DNA from: Zerene cesonia
Taxonomy: Eukaryota > Arthropoda > Insecta > Lepidoptera > Pieridae
Reading direction: 5' to 3'
Length of the DNA stretch: 64,000 nucleotides
Assembly: GCF_012273895.1 (NCBI RefSeq)
Contig: NC_052117.1
Span: forward strand, 2,984,406-3,048,405
The stretch's first letter is position 1. Each line of letters begins with the position of its first letter. A program made the position numbers and the translations under genes. Below the pieces are notes generated by a model that did no database searches, had not been told where the DNA came from, and worked only from the letters and a program-made list of their open reading frames with translations. Shown here piece by piece: positions 48,701-61,539 of this stretch.

Positions 48701-51700
48701 TTTATTCATATTTACTCACTTAGCAGGGGTAGCATTATCATCCATCATGCAAGTCTCTTCTTCAAACAATTGCACTGTTGTTGTCGCAGGGCCGCATACT
48801 CTTCCATAAATTCCCATTGTTTCCTTTAATTTCAAAGACAAATAGTTTAAATTTAATTTAATACTAGGATATTTTGTCATTTGTAAACTTCTTTAAGCTA
48901 CAAAGGTCTGTAACATGACTATGTTAATAAAATAAATAATTAATGGAAAATTTTAAAATTTTGTTTTATATTTGACATGGGTCCTTTGTTACAGAAATAA
49001 TTTTAGGATTACCTTCATATACATAGCGCCCCTGCCTCCTCCCCGCCCCCGGCCCCTTCCCCGCGGCGTTCGAGGCGACGCCCTGCCTCTACCCCCTCTA
49101 CTGCCCCTCCCCCCTCGGCCGCGACCGCGAAATTCACTTATGACCTCAGGAGATTTGGCAAAAGGATTCTCCATTCTTGGAAGTGTAGTTTCCAATACAA
49201 CTTTCAATTCTGGAGTTTCACCACTGAAAAACTGTATATCACTAGTAGAAGAATTTCGTCTTCTACTCGACAGTGGTGTTAAACACGTGGAAGGCATTTT
49301 ATCCAAAGCCTCCGTCATACGCGGTAACTTTATTCTAGAGCTTGTCGGATCTATTTCTTCAGGTTTTTGTTCGGAAACAAAAAATTTATTTGCGGTTTCG
49401 ACGATCGGCTCTGCTTCAGGAGCGAGATTGGAGTCGGGATCTACGCGACGTCCACGTCCACGCCCCCTTCCACGGGGTTTTACTAATATTACTGGTCTAT
49501 CTCTGTAATTGCAATAAAAATAATTTAAGAATTCATTTTTTATAATAACAACACTGGTATACAAAATATTTGTAAATATGCCAAAATATAATATTTAAGA
49601 ATCAAGAGTGGTTTATGATTATTATAAAAAATATAAAGTACAATACCTTGATAGTCTCAAAGATCTTTGTGGTCTTTCCTCAAGTGCGGGTGTAGGTAGT
49701 GTGATAGGTTTAGCCCCTTCAGAAACCGGTAACTTTCTGGGACGCCCCCGTTTCTTCGGCTGAGGTGTCATTTCAACAATTTTTGGAACATTTTGATCTG
49801 TATTTGTAAAATCTGTGGCTGGTTTAAGGTTTCCTACTTCAAGTGGATCTTGGGATAATGGATCTGGAGTTATATTAAAATCTCGAGATTCAACATTCTC
49901 ATGAAATATAGTTTCCCTCATCTCAGAGCAGTTTTGTTCTACGGGTGATATTTCAACTCTAACATTCGGATTACCATCTAATGAAGTACCAGATTTAAGT
50001 TCTGGACTAACACTTTGCTTTCTTTCTGAATGATGTAGGTCATTCAGGGGCATCACTTTTAGTTGTTTGGATTGTAAATTAGATAAAATATTGTGTAACT
50101 TTGAGCTACCATTCTTGGAACAATTTTCATTATTAAGGAGTGAATGATTTACTATCTTGGACTGCTTCATTTCTAAAGAATTTGTAGGAGGTGAAACCTG
50201 TCCTGATTTGGCCACTACAGGTGTAATTGATAATGATTTATTTGACAATAATTGACCTAATTTTAGTCTCTTTGTGTCAAGCATTGATAATTCAGATTCT
50301 TTTGGTGAGGCTGGACTTGGGAGAGTCTCTGTATTTGAAGACCTTTTTCCAATGCTGCGTTTATTAAAAGGGGATTTTTCTGGACTTTGTACAACCCTTG
50401 AACTCCTTAATCTTTTACCTACAACTACATTTGGTGACTCTGTTTCGGGTTTTTTTCTACTATTCAACATAGATCTCCTCTTGTTAACCATACTGTCGGA
50501 TATACCAGCATTTTTATTATCACTCTTAAGCATTTCCTCAGTGATAATTTTTGCAGAAGCACCATGATCAGTCTTATTTATTTTCAATATAATCCTTGGA
50601 GAGTCTTGATCAGAGCTTTGATTAATTTTATCTGATATGTTAATTTCCAATGGCTTTGTCACACTTTCATTCATTTCTTTACATAAATCTTGCATAGAAC
50701 GAACTTTTAATAAGTTAGGGCCAGAAATAATTTCTTTTATATTTTCAGTACTTGGACTTAATTCTCTTTTATTATATTTGAATTCCGTACTTTTATTTGT
50801 TTCATTTGAAGAGCAAGTATCATTAATTGAAGATTTTGAGCCTTCATTTGACATGGTAGATATGCAATTTGTTATATTAATTTTACTATCAACATTTTGT
50901 GTACCATCATCATTTTTATGACTTTCTAAAAGTTTTTTAAGAAGAGTGCAATTGCTTTTATTGGACATAGATTTTCCTCTCTGATTACTAGGTGATTTTG
51001 GTCCTCCCACCACTGTTTGCCGTGATTCACTTGATAAGTCTTTGATGCATTTATCATCTGAGACATTTTTTGATACATTTGTGTTCTGTTTTATAATATC
51101 ACCAGAAAAAGGCGAAGAGGGCTTAACTTCATTGGATATGCATTCCTCATGTTTACTTTCTTCAATACAATGTGTTAATACCCTGTCAATATTGTCTTTA
51201 TTTTCAGAATTGCTAATTGATTTCAATTCTTTATCACTGTTTACAATAGCTGCAGGTGGATTGTGCGTTTCATATTCACTATGATTACTGTCATTTTGAA
51301 TTGTATTAATTTTTTTCTCAGGTACATTAGTTAAGGATTCTGTTTCAGGATTTAATACTGGTTTAATATTTAGCTTACTAATCGCAGGTATATGTTCATT
51401 AATATTATTTATACTATGTTCATTGTCATTTTTATTAATATGGTATTGTGTGTCACTACTACCAGAATCAGTCCTTGTTTTTCGGTTTATTCTCATCAAC
51501 AGTGGAGGATTCTTAACAGATGTGTCATCACATGTATCAACTTTTTGTTTAATATCTTCAGGTTTCAATATAGGCTTAATATTTAATTTTGTTACAACCG
51601 GTATGCTTTGATTTCTGAGCTCGGGGCTGCTGGTACGTTCTTTTTTAGGTGATAATGGCAGGGGATAATCAGGTTTAACTAAGGGTTTAATATTTAGTTT

Positions 51701-54514
51701 TGTAATTACAGGTATGTTATCTTCTTTCTGGACACAAACATCGTCTTTGTCATTTGGCTTACATATAGGTTTAATATTAATTTTCGTTACTATTGGTATA
51801 TGGTCATTATTTTCATCGCTTGACGTTCCTGTTTCAGAAGAATGATTTTCAGATTCCTTAGCCATGTCAACTTCTGATGGTTTTACAATAGGTTTTATAT
51901 TGAGTTTTGTCACAATGGGTATATTCTCATCAGACTTGACATCATCACAGCCCGTTTCTTTTGATGAATTCCCTTCTGGACTTTTAATGGGCTTTATATT
52001 TAATTTTGTTACTTTGGGTATATCCTCTTCACTTAAATCAATTTCATTAGGGTTCACTATAGGCTTTATATTTATTTTTGACACTACAGGAACTTTGTCT
52101 TCATTTTTATTAGATACATCTATACTATTTTCAGGTTTTATAATTGGTTTAATATTTAATTTTGTTATTACAGGTATATTTTCTAAATTTTCAGATAAGG
52201 CCTTTTTGGGAGTTTTATATAGCATTTCATTGTCAGGTTTTGTTAATGGTTTTATAGTAATTTTAGGCACATGAGATAAGTCTTTCAGATCTGTATTAGA
52301 AGAATCTGTAGAAATTTTAAGTTTAGGTATTGGAGGTGGGTCAGATGTTTCTAATGTATTTTCTCTATTTAGACTATCTGGTGGCTTAAGTGATTTAATT
52401 GTGAGTTTGGGACTTAATGGTTGACCATCTGTTATTGAGACTGATTTTATTGTTAATTTAGGTACTTTTTCCACTTGATTTTCTTCTGATTGACATATGA
52501 TAACTTTTAATTTTGAAGGTGATTCTCTTCCCTCCTCATTACTATTTTGAATACCTTTAATAGTAAGTTTTGGAATGTTCGGTTCAGTGTAGAACTTTCC
52601 TTCAGTTTCTGTACCTGGCTTTCCGAGTTTAATTGTTACTCGTGGAACAACATCTTGTGGTCCATGATCTGAAGCAGAAGCTTGATCTGATGTACTTGCA
52701 CTATCGTCATTTTCAGAGTATTCTGATTCAGATATTTCACTACTACTTGACTTTCGATGTAGTTCATTAATTTTTTCAGGTGGTTTCGGTATTGGTTTAA
52801 TATTTAATTTTGTTATACTTGGAATTGGAACTTTTTCATCTGATAAATTCTCAGTGTCCAGTTCCGTAGTAGCTTTGAGTGGCTTTATTGTCAATTTCGG
52901 TATCGGAGATTTTGGATCATCACATGATTTATTTGTAACTTTTATAGTTAACTTTGGTACTGTTTTCTCTGTTTCAGTATTTTGCTGCTCTTCATTTTGT
53001 GGATGGACATTATTACTGCTGCTTTCATTTTTTAATTCTTCATCTGCAACTTGTTTTGGACTACTTTCTATTACTGGCTCCGATTCATTTCTTTCCGGCG
53101 GCACCGGAGCTGATAATGAAGATTGGTCGATGTCTTTTTTTATTTCTTGTTGGTTAGATATTTCAGATACCTCTAATGAACTTGCAGTCAAAGAACAATC
53201 TTCTTGATTTCCACTGATAACCTCTTTTTGTTCAATATTTTGTAATAAATCTGTGCTAATAACATCTTCATTTGATTGTAAATTAACAGTGGGAGTTGAT
53301 TCTATTGTAACATCAAGGGGGGTTATGTCTTTTTGGTTTGTTGCACTCTCTGTTGATGTTGATTGACACTGCCCACTGTCCGTAATAGATGATTGCTTAT
53401 CAAATTCTAAATTATCTGTATGATTAACTTGTGGATTAATTTTCTGCCTAATAAGTCTAATTTTTTTAGGAGGACTCGTTGAAGTTTCTGCTTTGCAGAT
53501 ACTTATTTCACTTACATTTCTAATCTCTTCTGACTTAACACTATCACGTACAGTAGACACAGCATCTGATGAACTTGACACATCCTTCGTTATGCACTCA
53601 CTGGATTGTTCAGGTTCTTCGGTTCTAATACTTGAATCAACTGTGGACGACACAGTCGAGTCTGGCCGGCTAAGAGCAGGTCGTACTAAACGCCTTCTTA
53701 AAGGCGACCGGGTCACAGGTTCTATACTAAGAGTCTTTTCCTCACTTGCACTTATGTCACTTGATGTCGATTCCGCACTTTCAACCACAACTTTATCCCT
53801 ACTATCACTGGATGTCACACACTTAACTGTCCTTTCACAAGGTCCATTTTCACTATCTGATACAGATTGTTCAGTCTTATTTACACTGCTTGTAGGAATA
53901 TTTGGCAAGGGGCTACTGGGCAACTTTTCTGAACTAGATGCCTCTTCATTGTCAACAGAAGATATTGTATCAACTGTGCAAATAGGTGAATTAGGTTTAG
54001 GTAATTCACATGTTAATGTTAAATTGTCACTTCCAGTGTTTTCAGTACACTCTGTACTAATAACAGCACTATCAACACTACTGCTCTGGGTTTCTTCAAT
54101 AGCAGCAGTAGCTACTGGCGTCGTCACCAATACTGTTGAGCTTTCTTCGGTTTGAACAACTAAGGTATTAGTATTTCGATCTTCTTGATGCACAGGTAAA
54201 CATTTAGCGTCTGTATCCAATAACAATGGTAATCGCTTTGGTGCTCCGGGCCCATCAACGATCTCATCGATCATATCCAAAATCGCTTCGGTACTTGTGT
54301 TGACATCTTGCGTCGAAGGTGAAGGAACGCTGTCGCCATCGAAATTATCCTCGGACATCGCGGGGGTTTGACACGAAGTTCTAGTTTCAAACGTATCTTG
54401 TTGAAAACTACTAGTTGCATTGACGTCCTCAAGCTGTCCGAGATCCTTTTCCCGCGCCGATTCGCGGCGGGAAGCGTTTGTTGCGGTGCCCGCATCTTCT
54501 TCTGAACTCTCCAT
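39754..54514 (-). CDS. e(y)3: SAYP / enhancer of yellow 3 (PHF10-like) chromatin remodelling subunit
   Basis: SAYP is a PBAP (SWI/SNF) subunit that couples remodelling to TFIID in the nucleus. Fourteen exons: 49647-54514, 49013-49502, 48720-48823, 48493-48594, 48173-48248, 47732-47882, 47154-47383, 45725-45954, 45265-45394, 44616-44778, 44148-44336, 43682-43880, 41083-41192 and 39754-40088, giving 2458 aa. The first exon encodes a low-complexity Ser/Glu-rich region with 17 K-L-[TN]-I-K motifs (about 519-1056) and an AT-hook KKRGRPRK (about 1588). Next comes an RGG-rich stretch, then the SAY domain (about 1885-2130: FLGVKSFKRRYPELKRRTI, SEVLDIM, YPHKYEEYR, PGQYQHTYRLYT). Three Cys-rich fingers follow: CRACKLRI to CAECKTC, CACARPADDDKMLFCDLCD to WHCVEC, and YCPLCERSF to YTCGECRRG. 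Start is the ATG at 54512-54514, with a TTTCAG acceptor just upstream indicating a 5' UTR intron. SAY and PHD exons are GC-rich; the first exon is AT-rich. Confidence 0.9.
47098..47120. repeat. (TA)n microsatellite in a SAYP intron
   Basis: About eleven TA units, 34 bases downstream (minus strand) of the exon ending at 47154. Confidence 0.9.
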
Positions 54515-56265
54515 TATCTACTGTTTTGCGTCGCTGTCATATCTGAAATATAAAACGTCCGCAAGATGATATTTACGTTACATACGAGTAACCTGACGAC
54601 GTGAGAGCTTGACAAACCACAGGCACCATTCTAATTCACCATAACGCTACGAAAATATGTTCACGGATCCATGGTGTAGATTAATGTACATACACATGTA
54701 GTTTATTCTCATATTCACGACGTTTACGTGTCGCCTGAGTACACAGGAGGTCTTGAAAACTATCCATTCAACAGCATAAACCGGCAAACAAAAAGCTTGT
54801 ATACGCCATTTTTAAAACCAAAGACATGGCAGGTTTGAGGTATAGGCCAATAAAAAATATCTTATTCGGACAATTCGGCCATTGTCGTGTTGGTAAACTG
54901 CATGCTGCCCATAGATCGCTCCACTCGAGCTTTTAGCTTGTAAAAGAGTAATAAATATGCCTTTCAACATGTGGTAAAACGAGTAGGATAATATTCAAGT
55001 AGTAGACAACATTATTACTTATGGCAACAATATTGAAGCGTGCTTATTCTGTTTTGTTTTTGTTTTCCCCTATGTGACGTAAAATTAATAAAAAAATTAT
55101 GTTAAACGTAGGAAAATTATTCTTGATTATATTCGTTTAAACATTCAGAACATACCACGCGACAATATTCTATAAAATATTATAAAAACTGACGCAAACA
55201 GACCAAAAATGTATACAAATATCGAACATGGCAATAAAGCAACATATCGCACAACTCCTACAATCGCTATTCGATTACTATCATCACTTTGAAAAAAAAA
55301 TTAAATAATGTGAACAATAAGTGAGATATTAACTTAAACAGTATAAGAATAACGTTTTATAATATATGTGTAAGCCTGTAAATATCTATGATGTCTTTTA
55401 AAGGAAAAGGGGTAATGAAGGGCTTGACGACTGGAAAGAATGGAAAGGATTGGGAATCGTCAGGAAAAGGAAACTAGCCTACGTAAAATCTACTGAACCA
55501 TTTTAGATTCATGATAGAGAATGAAGACAAATTTGATTTTTTTTAATATTTTGTATAGTATTATTTTAAGTTATTAATCAAGGGGTTTTAATTAATTTTC
55601 AGATAGGTGTTATCGTCATATGTAATGAGATTCTTATTGAAATTCTACATTTCTATCCCTAGCTAATGCTCTTATTGCACTACACTAAATTAAGCAAAGT
55701 GTTATCGTGTTAAATTTGATTACAACTGTTCTCTAATAACAATAGATACTTCACTAGGCAATTATGTTTTTCGTATGACAGTGTTTTGTTTTGGAATAAG
55801 CGATGTAACGAGATTATTTAGTACCAAAATTTAGATATTGTATCCATTCGTAGAATTTCTAATTTCATTAATTTTTTAAATCATAATGTCACTTATCTGA
55901 TTCAGTACATAAATTTAGGACAGTAAGTCCAGAAGCCTCAAATTTATAAATTTAGAAAGTATATTTAGTGAAGTGTAATAAGTGCTATATTCTTTTATTC
56001 TTTACATTTTTATCCCAAATTATAAAAAAATATTTTCAAACTGTAACCATTTTACTTACTTTGTGATGACAACTCTCGTCTTTCTTGTCTATATGCAGTC
56101 AGTCATTTTCTTTCAGGAATCAGGTACCAATTTGCCATAAGTCTGAGCCGTCAAAACATTTGAAAATGTGGATAATGGGTAGTGAAAAGTTAATTTAAAA
56201 TTATATTAATTGTATTTATACCAAATAAAAAGATTGATAAAAAATATTCAAATTTAATATAAACA
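54515..56265. promoter_or_regulatory. Divergent intergenic region between SAYP and Naa20
   Basis: 1.75 kb between the head-to-head starts of SAYP (-) and Naa20 (+). A minus-strand TTTCAG acceptor at about 54541-54546 shows that SAYP has a spliced 5' UTR. No TATA box or other core element can be assigned from sequence alone. Confidence 0.5.
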
Positions 56266-57948
56266 ATGACAACTATTAGGCCATTCACGTGTGAAGATAT
56301 GTTAAAATTCAATAATGTGTAAGTGTTGATTATGTATGATATTTAGTGGTATACTGCTAATATACTACTATTTTTATATTAGTGTTTAGATTTAATTAAA
56401 AAAAATAAATAAATGTATGTTCACGTTTCTCACATCGTGTAAGTACCATATATTGTTTTCATACTCATAAGAGGTCCAGTGGCAGATTTATACATTGAAT
56501 AAATGATGACTGTATATAGGTTTTGAATGAGTAGAGAGGTGTTGTTGAAAATACCATCTGGAAGCACTGTATTTCAAGTAAGAGTGGACAGCTCTAAGCT
56601 TTTGTGCTCTGGAAACATAAAGTGGTTTGTTCTTATCTAGAGTCTAGCCATGATCTTGAATAACTACATGTCACATTGCCTTGCTACCTGGCTTATTAAA
56701 GCCAGCTTAGCTTTCTAATATGCTTAACTCAAAACGATTGCACTGAAAGAAATCATCATGAGAAATTTTGAAAGAATAGAAAAAAATTTGATCACGAGGC
56801 AGGATCAAAATTTTTTCTATTCTTTCAAAATTTCTCATTTATAAAGCATTTCAATGCTATAAAACTAAAAATTAAAAAGAAATCATCATTCTTAGGCTTA
56901 TTGCTATGAAATCATAAAAAAATAAGTGTATTTTGTTTTACAGGAACTTGGATCCATTAACAGAAACATATGGATTATCATTTTATACTCAATACTTAGC
57001 CCACTGGCCAGAGTATTTTCAAGTTGCCGAATCGCCAAGTGGTGAAATTATGGGATACAGTAAGAATAAATATTTTGTAATGAAAGACTTGATTATGGAT
57101 ATAATATGTATGATACTTGCTTAAAATAAAACAAGAAAAAAATGCTAAGAACATATTTATTCATTATGTATTAATAATTTTTTCTTTACGTATAAAACCT
57201 GATTTGAAAGAGTAAAAGATATATTGTTTTGTATATCGTTTATACTGTATACAACATTTTTTGTATAATTCATACAATTATATTTTAATGTATGTATGTA
57301 GTAAATAAAATTATTTAATCAATATATAATAGTTATAACAATATGTTGTAGTAATGGGAAAAGCTGAAGGGCTTGGGGAAAACTGGCATGGTCATGTTAC
57401 TGCACTGACAGTGAGTCCTGACTATAGAAGGCTGGGTATTGCTGCCACATTGATGAACATACTTGAAGATGTCTCGGAAAAGTAAGATGTTTTTGTCAAA
57501 GCATTTTTTATGTTATTTTTAAGTTTAGGATATTATAAAAGAAAGTTAAATTTTCAAAATTTCTCTCATGTAACATGAGAGAATGTATGACTTTCAGATA
57601 TCATACTGTATGTTAACTAATAAATATTTTTATTTTTAGAAAAAAAGCATATTTTGTGGATTTGTTTGTAAGAGTGAGCAATAAAGTTGCCATTAATATG
57701 TATAAAAATTTGGGATATATTGTATACAGAACAGTTTTAGAATACTATTCTGGGGATCCAGATGAAGATGCTTATGGTAATTATTAATTTCTTTTGTCTT
57801 TATTTTGGAAATATAAAGATTTTTGGAAATTTATTTTGTAATAATCTGTCTCTTAATTTTAGATATGAGGAAAGCTTGCTCCAGAGATATCCAAAAGAAA
57901 TCAGTTGTACCATTATCTCATCCAGTGCGCCCAGAAGAAGTTGACTAA
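56266..57948 (+). CDS. Naa20: N-alpha-acetyltransferase 20, NatB catalytic subunit
   Basis: Five exons: 56266-56318, 56944-57059, 57352-57481, 57640-57776 and 57863-57948, giving 173 aa (human NAA20 has 178). NatB acetylates nascent proteins starting Met-Asp, Met-Glu or Met-Asn at the ribosome, together with the auxiliary subunit Naa25. The protein begins MTTIRPFTCEDMLKFNN, followed by NLDPLTETYG and YLAHWPEYFQVAE. The GNAT acetyl-CoA loop RRLGIAA is at residues 82-88 after WHGHVTALTVSPDY, then VDLFVRVSN, AINMYKNLGY and DEDAYDMRKA, and the end HPVRPEEVD. It is conserved end to end and about three residues shorter than human in the loop before WHGH. It is convergent with crn. An AATAAA signal starts at the last base of the stop codon (57948-57953), so a very short 3' UTR is possible. 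Confidence 0.96.
56758..56838. repeat. Near-perfect 36-bp hairpin in Naa20 intron 1
   Basis: Arms 56758-56793 and 56803-56838 are reverse complements with one mismatch and a 9-base loop. The structure is bracketed by a 14-bp direct repeat AAAGAAATCATCAT at 56746-56759 and 56876-56889, like a target-site duplication. Confidence 0.85.
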
Positions 57949-58572
57949 ATAAAATATTTGATAAAAGAGAATCTTTTTGTTTTGTTTTTTTATGTTTTAT
58001 GTCTTCAGATTATCCTCCAAGTGTTACTATGTTCAAATGCTTTCTACAATTTTATTTTGTTCCCATAGGATTTCCAGGATATCAAATATCCTATGTCATT
58101 TCTAGTCTTTTAAAACGTAAATATAATTGTTTTTGGTGCAGGTGTGAAGAAGAGACACAAGTTACTTTGGCAATAATAACTATTTTAGCAGGGAATTTAG
58201 TACATGAGCAAAATAGTACTAGAACATCCTTACCAATTTGAATTCAAGGATTCAAAGTATAGGAAATTTGTTTCTCTCTTTGATTACTAATCATTTAAAT
58301 GTTTTTGTTAAAGAGACCTATTTGAAATGGTTTTTTACTCCTTTATACATTATAATGGTTATATATCACTCACAATAACAAGATGTTGGAAACTGATAAT
58401 TACTAAGTGTACAATGTGAAAAGAGACGCTTCTTTACCAGATTTTTGCTCCTGTTGGAATTTTTAAGATTATGCTTTAAAATAAAATCCATTAAGATTCT
58501 AACATTAGAAAACGGCCTCCATTTCACTTTTGGTATAGTAAAAGACGAAAATTTGTGTAATTTCTTTATTTA
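57949..58572. other. Convergent 3' region of Naa20 and crn
   Basis: About 620 bp between the two stop codons with no gene. Both genes have an AATAAA-type signal touching or overlapping the stop. A second plus-strand AATAAA lies near 58482, so Naa20 may have a longer alternative 3' UTR. Confidence 0.6.
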
Positions 58573-61539
58573 TTATTGAGAACTATCAGAGTCAGAATCA
58601 GAATCACCCTTATTATTTTCATCAGTATCTTGTGTAATTTTGTTTTCCTGTGCTTCTTCTCCTTGCTCTTTTTCTTGATTTGGACTGTTATCTTTTTCAG
58701 GCATATCTGTAACTTCTTTTTGTTTTCGCCACATTTTAGCTGCAGCCAATAATTTAAGGTTAGGTCTAACCATTTCATCTTCAGGGAATATGTAATCAAA
58801 GACTTCTTCCCACCCTTCTTCAACTCCACTTTCACTAACAATTTTCTGTCTCTTTTTAACTCTTCTTGGCATTTTCGCCATAACTTTGTCAAGTTTGATT
58901 TCATCACCAATTTCTGTTTCGAAGTCTTTCCAAGCTTCGAGAAGAAGAACTCGTGATTCTTTTTCTCCCGCACTTCTGAGACTATCATTTGCACGTTCAT
59001 AAACACGTCGAGCTAAGTCAATATTTATGTTGTCTGGATTTTCTGCATTTAGCTCAAATTTTGCATATGACAACCAAACTTTTACGTGTACTGTTCTCTC
59101 TAATAATCTTTCATAAAGTTGTCTTGCTCTTTCAGTTTCACCCTGTGATACTTCAAAGTCTATGTAACTTTTCCAAAGTAACTCTGGCATATCTAATCTT
59201 GGCTGACCAACAGCAATTTCGTATATAGCTCTCGCTCTGTCTGTGTCTCCTAACAAAGTTTCAAGTTCTGCAAATTTTATCCAAGTAATGCAGTTCTCTG
59301 GTCCATATTCTAAAAATTTCTGATACAATATTCTACACCTATCAAATTCTCTTAGTTGAATTTCTAAATCAATATAACCTCTGTATAGTTTATCTCTTGG
59401 ACAGATACCCAGTGCCATACCTAAAGTTTTTCTGGCTTGTTTTAAATTCTTACATCTGACTTCTAATTGAGCATACATGAGCCAAATTTTAGAAAAAGTA
59501 AATATTTTGTGTGGGATAAGTTCTAAGCAAGTTTTATACACTTGTCTAGCACGTTCAACATCTTCTGCTTCTAATTCTTCATAAAGTGCATAGTTTATCC
59601 ACAAATAAATATAACGTCTCCAAAATTGTTTGTCTTTTGTTGGTGGCACATTTGCAATGGCTCTTTCATAGGTATCCCTAATGATATCCGTATTACCTTC
59701 ATTTTCAACAAGTCTTATATAATCAAACCATGCATCATAATTTGTTGGATTTTCTATTACTTCTTGTTCATACATATATTTCCTCTTGTTAACAATGACA
59801 TCCTCAATACCAGATCTATCTCCATATTTTTTCTCATGGATGGTGTAAGCTTTATAAAGTTCTTTATTTCTATCTTTAGGAATATGATCCAGAGCATATT
59901 TATATATGACTCTAGCTCTGTCATGTTCCTTTTGATTCTCTTCAAATTTTGCAAAAGCAATAAATAATCTTTCATCTAATTCCTCATCACCAAAGAACTC
60001 TACTGCTCTTTCATATACCTTCCTAGAACTGTTAATAAATCCATGATTTTCTTCAAATTTTGCATATTTGATCCAGTTTTTTACATCTGGGTGGACCATA
60101 ACAAATCTCTCATATATTTGGCGAGCTCTATCAAGCTCTTTATAACGTAATTCAAAGTTAATATATGTTTGCCATGCTTGTTCATCTGGTTGCCATTCCA
60201 TCCATCGTTCAAATACCTTAAAATATCATGAACTAGATTAAACAATGTCTATATTTTTAAATTCAAAATATAAAATTATTATTCTCATTTTGTTTATGTA
60301 TAATTATGTTTTAAAAAATTAGAGACATCTAATTTTTAAACAATATTATAATAATCTAAAATAAGGGCAAAATGATTTCCATTCATTTGTCTGATAATAC
60401 AAATGGATATTTGGAGATACCCAAAATATCAAAATTTTATAGAAGTATATTTTTAACTCACTTGTCTTGCTCCTGCTACATTTTCCAACATTTCTTCCAT
60501 GTAAGTATATTTATACCAAAACTGAGATACTCTGGGTAGAATAGTGACTGCTCTGTCCCACAAGTTTCTTGCATGGTTCACTTGTCGGTTTCTCATCTCC
60601 ATTTCAGCATATTTCAACCTGAATTTTCAACAATGTCATAAAAATTTATAAAAAACAAATTGATCAATTAGAGCTAATAATGTATTTATCTGTTATCCAG
60701 TTTATTTTATTACTTTTTAGCATATAATATGCTAAATATTTGCAATTTTACTAATTTAGATATAAGTAGAACAAACAACAAAAGCTTACTTTTTTTTATC
60801 ACAGACATGCAACAGACGACTTTGTATTAATTATGTAGTTAGTAACATAACATTTATATGGTGAAAATAGAATAAAAGAAATTTACTTATTATTTTAAGT
60901 CTTAGAGTAGGTTGATATTGTCCTTTGCCAATAAGGAATAAAGTAGCTTTCTACTTATAAAATGATTCTGGTGTTTTCTTACCAGAGTGTTACATTTCTA
61001 TGATCAACATCTAAAGCCCGTTCATATATTGAGCGTGCCCTTTGAACTTGCTTCTGTGATTCTTCCCATTGTGCATATTTTAGCCAATTTCCAATTACCT
61101 AAAACAAACACACTTTACATTTGCATAAACAAAATTTTATATATGATATCTCTTGTTTAAAAAAAATCAAAAACAAACTATAATTCACAAATGCAAACAA
61201 TGTATACCATTCTGTTTTTTCGTATGTTGTCTTCAAAAGCTTTCCTTTTTCGGTGTTGATAGTCTCGAAGTTCTTCTGGATCAGAGATCTTTTGTTTTGG
61301 TGGTGGAGGTAAAATCTCCAAGTCTCTTTCTTTAGCCTCTCTAAGTAATTGTTCCGCAGTAATTTGTATCTCAGCTGGTGCTTTATTCTTAACCTATAAA
61401 ACATAATAAAAAGTAGGTGTTCAAAGATATTTAATCTTCTCAATAAATATTCATTTCAAAAAATATTCACTAATTATATAATTCAAGTTATTGTTATTAC
61501 CTTGGCCACTTTTGGCATCTTAGCAGCTTTTCCTTCCAT
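58573..61539 (-). CDS. crn: Crooked neck (CRNKL1/Clf1-type) pre-mRNA splicing factor
   Basis: Five exons: 61501-61539, 61208-61393, 60983-61098, 60462-60618 and 58573-60216, giving 713 aa, close to Drosophila Crn (about 700). Crn is a scaffold of the Prp19-associated (NineTeen) complex, needed for assembly and activation of the nuclear spliceosome. The protein starts MEGKAAKMPKVAKVKNKAP, then EIQITAEQLLREAKER and KISDPEELRDYQ. It is then almost entirely HAT repeats, each about 34 residues with W..Y...E and RAR.IYERA signatures (for example NWLKYAQWEESQ, LWLKYAEMEMRNRQ and AWQTYINFELRYKELDRAR). After the last HAT units comes a basic MPRRVKKRQK segment, then EGWEEVFDYIFPEDE, and an acidic Ser/Asp tail. 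The minus-strand AATAAA lies right after the stop, as in Naa20. The gene is head to head with PRORP. Confidence 0.97.

Noticed and set aside
48972..49508. A 178-residue plus-strand frame rich in Pro and Arg
   Set aside because: It is antisense to the RGG-rich SAYP exon, whose frame and splice sites fit the gene.
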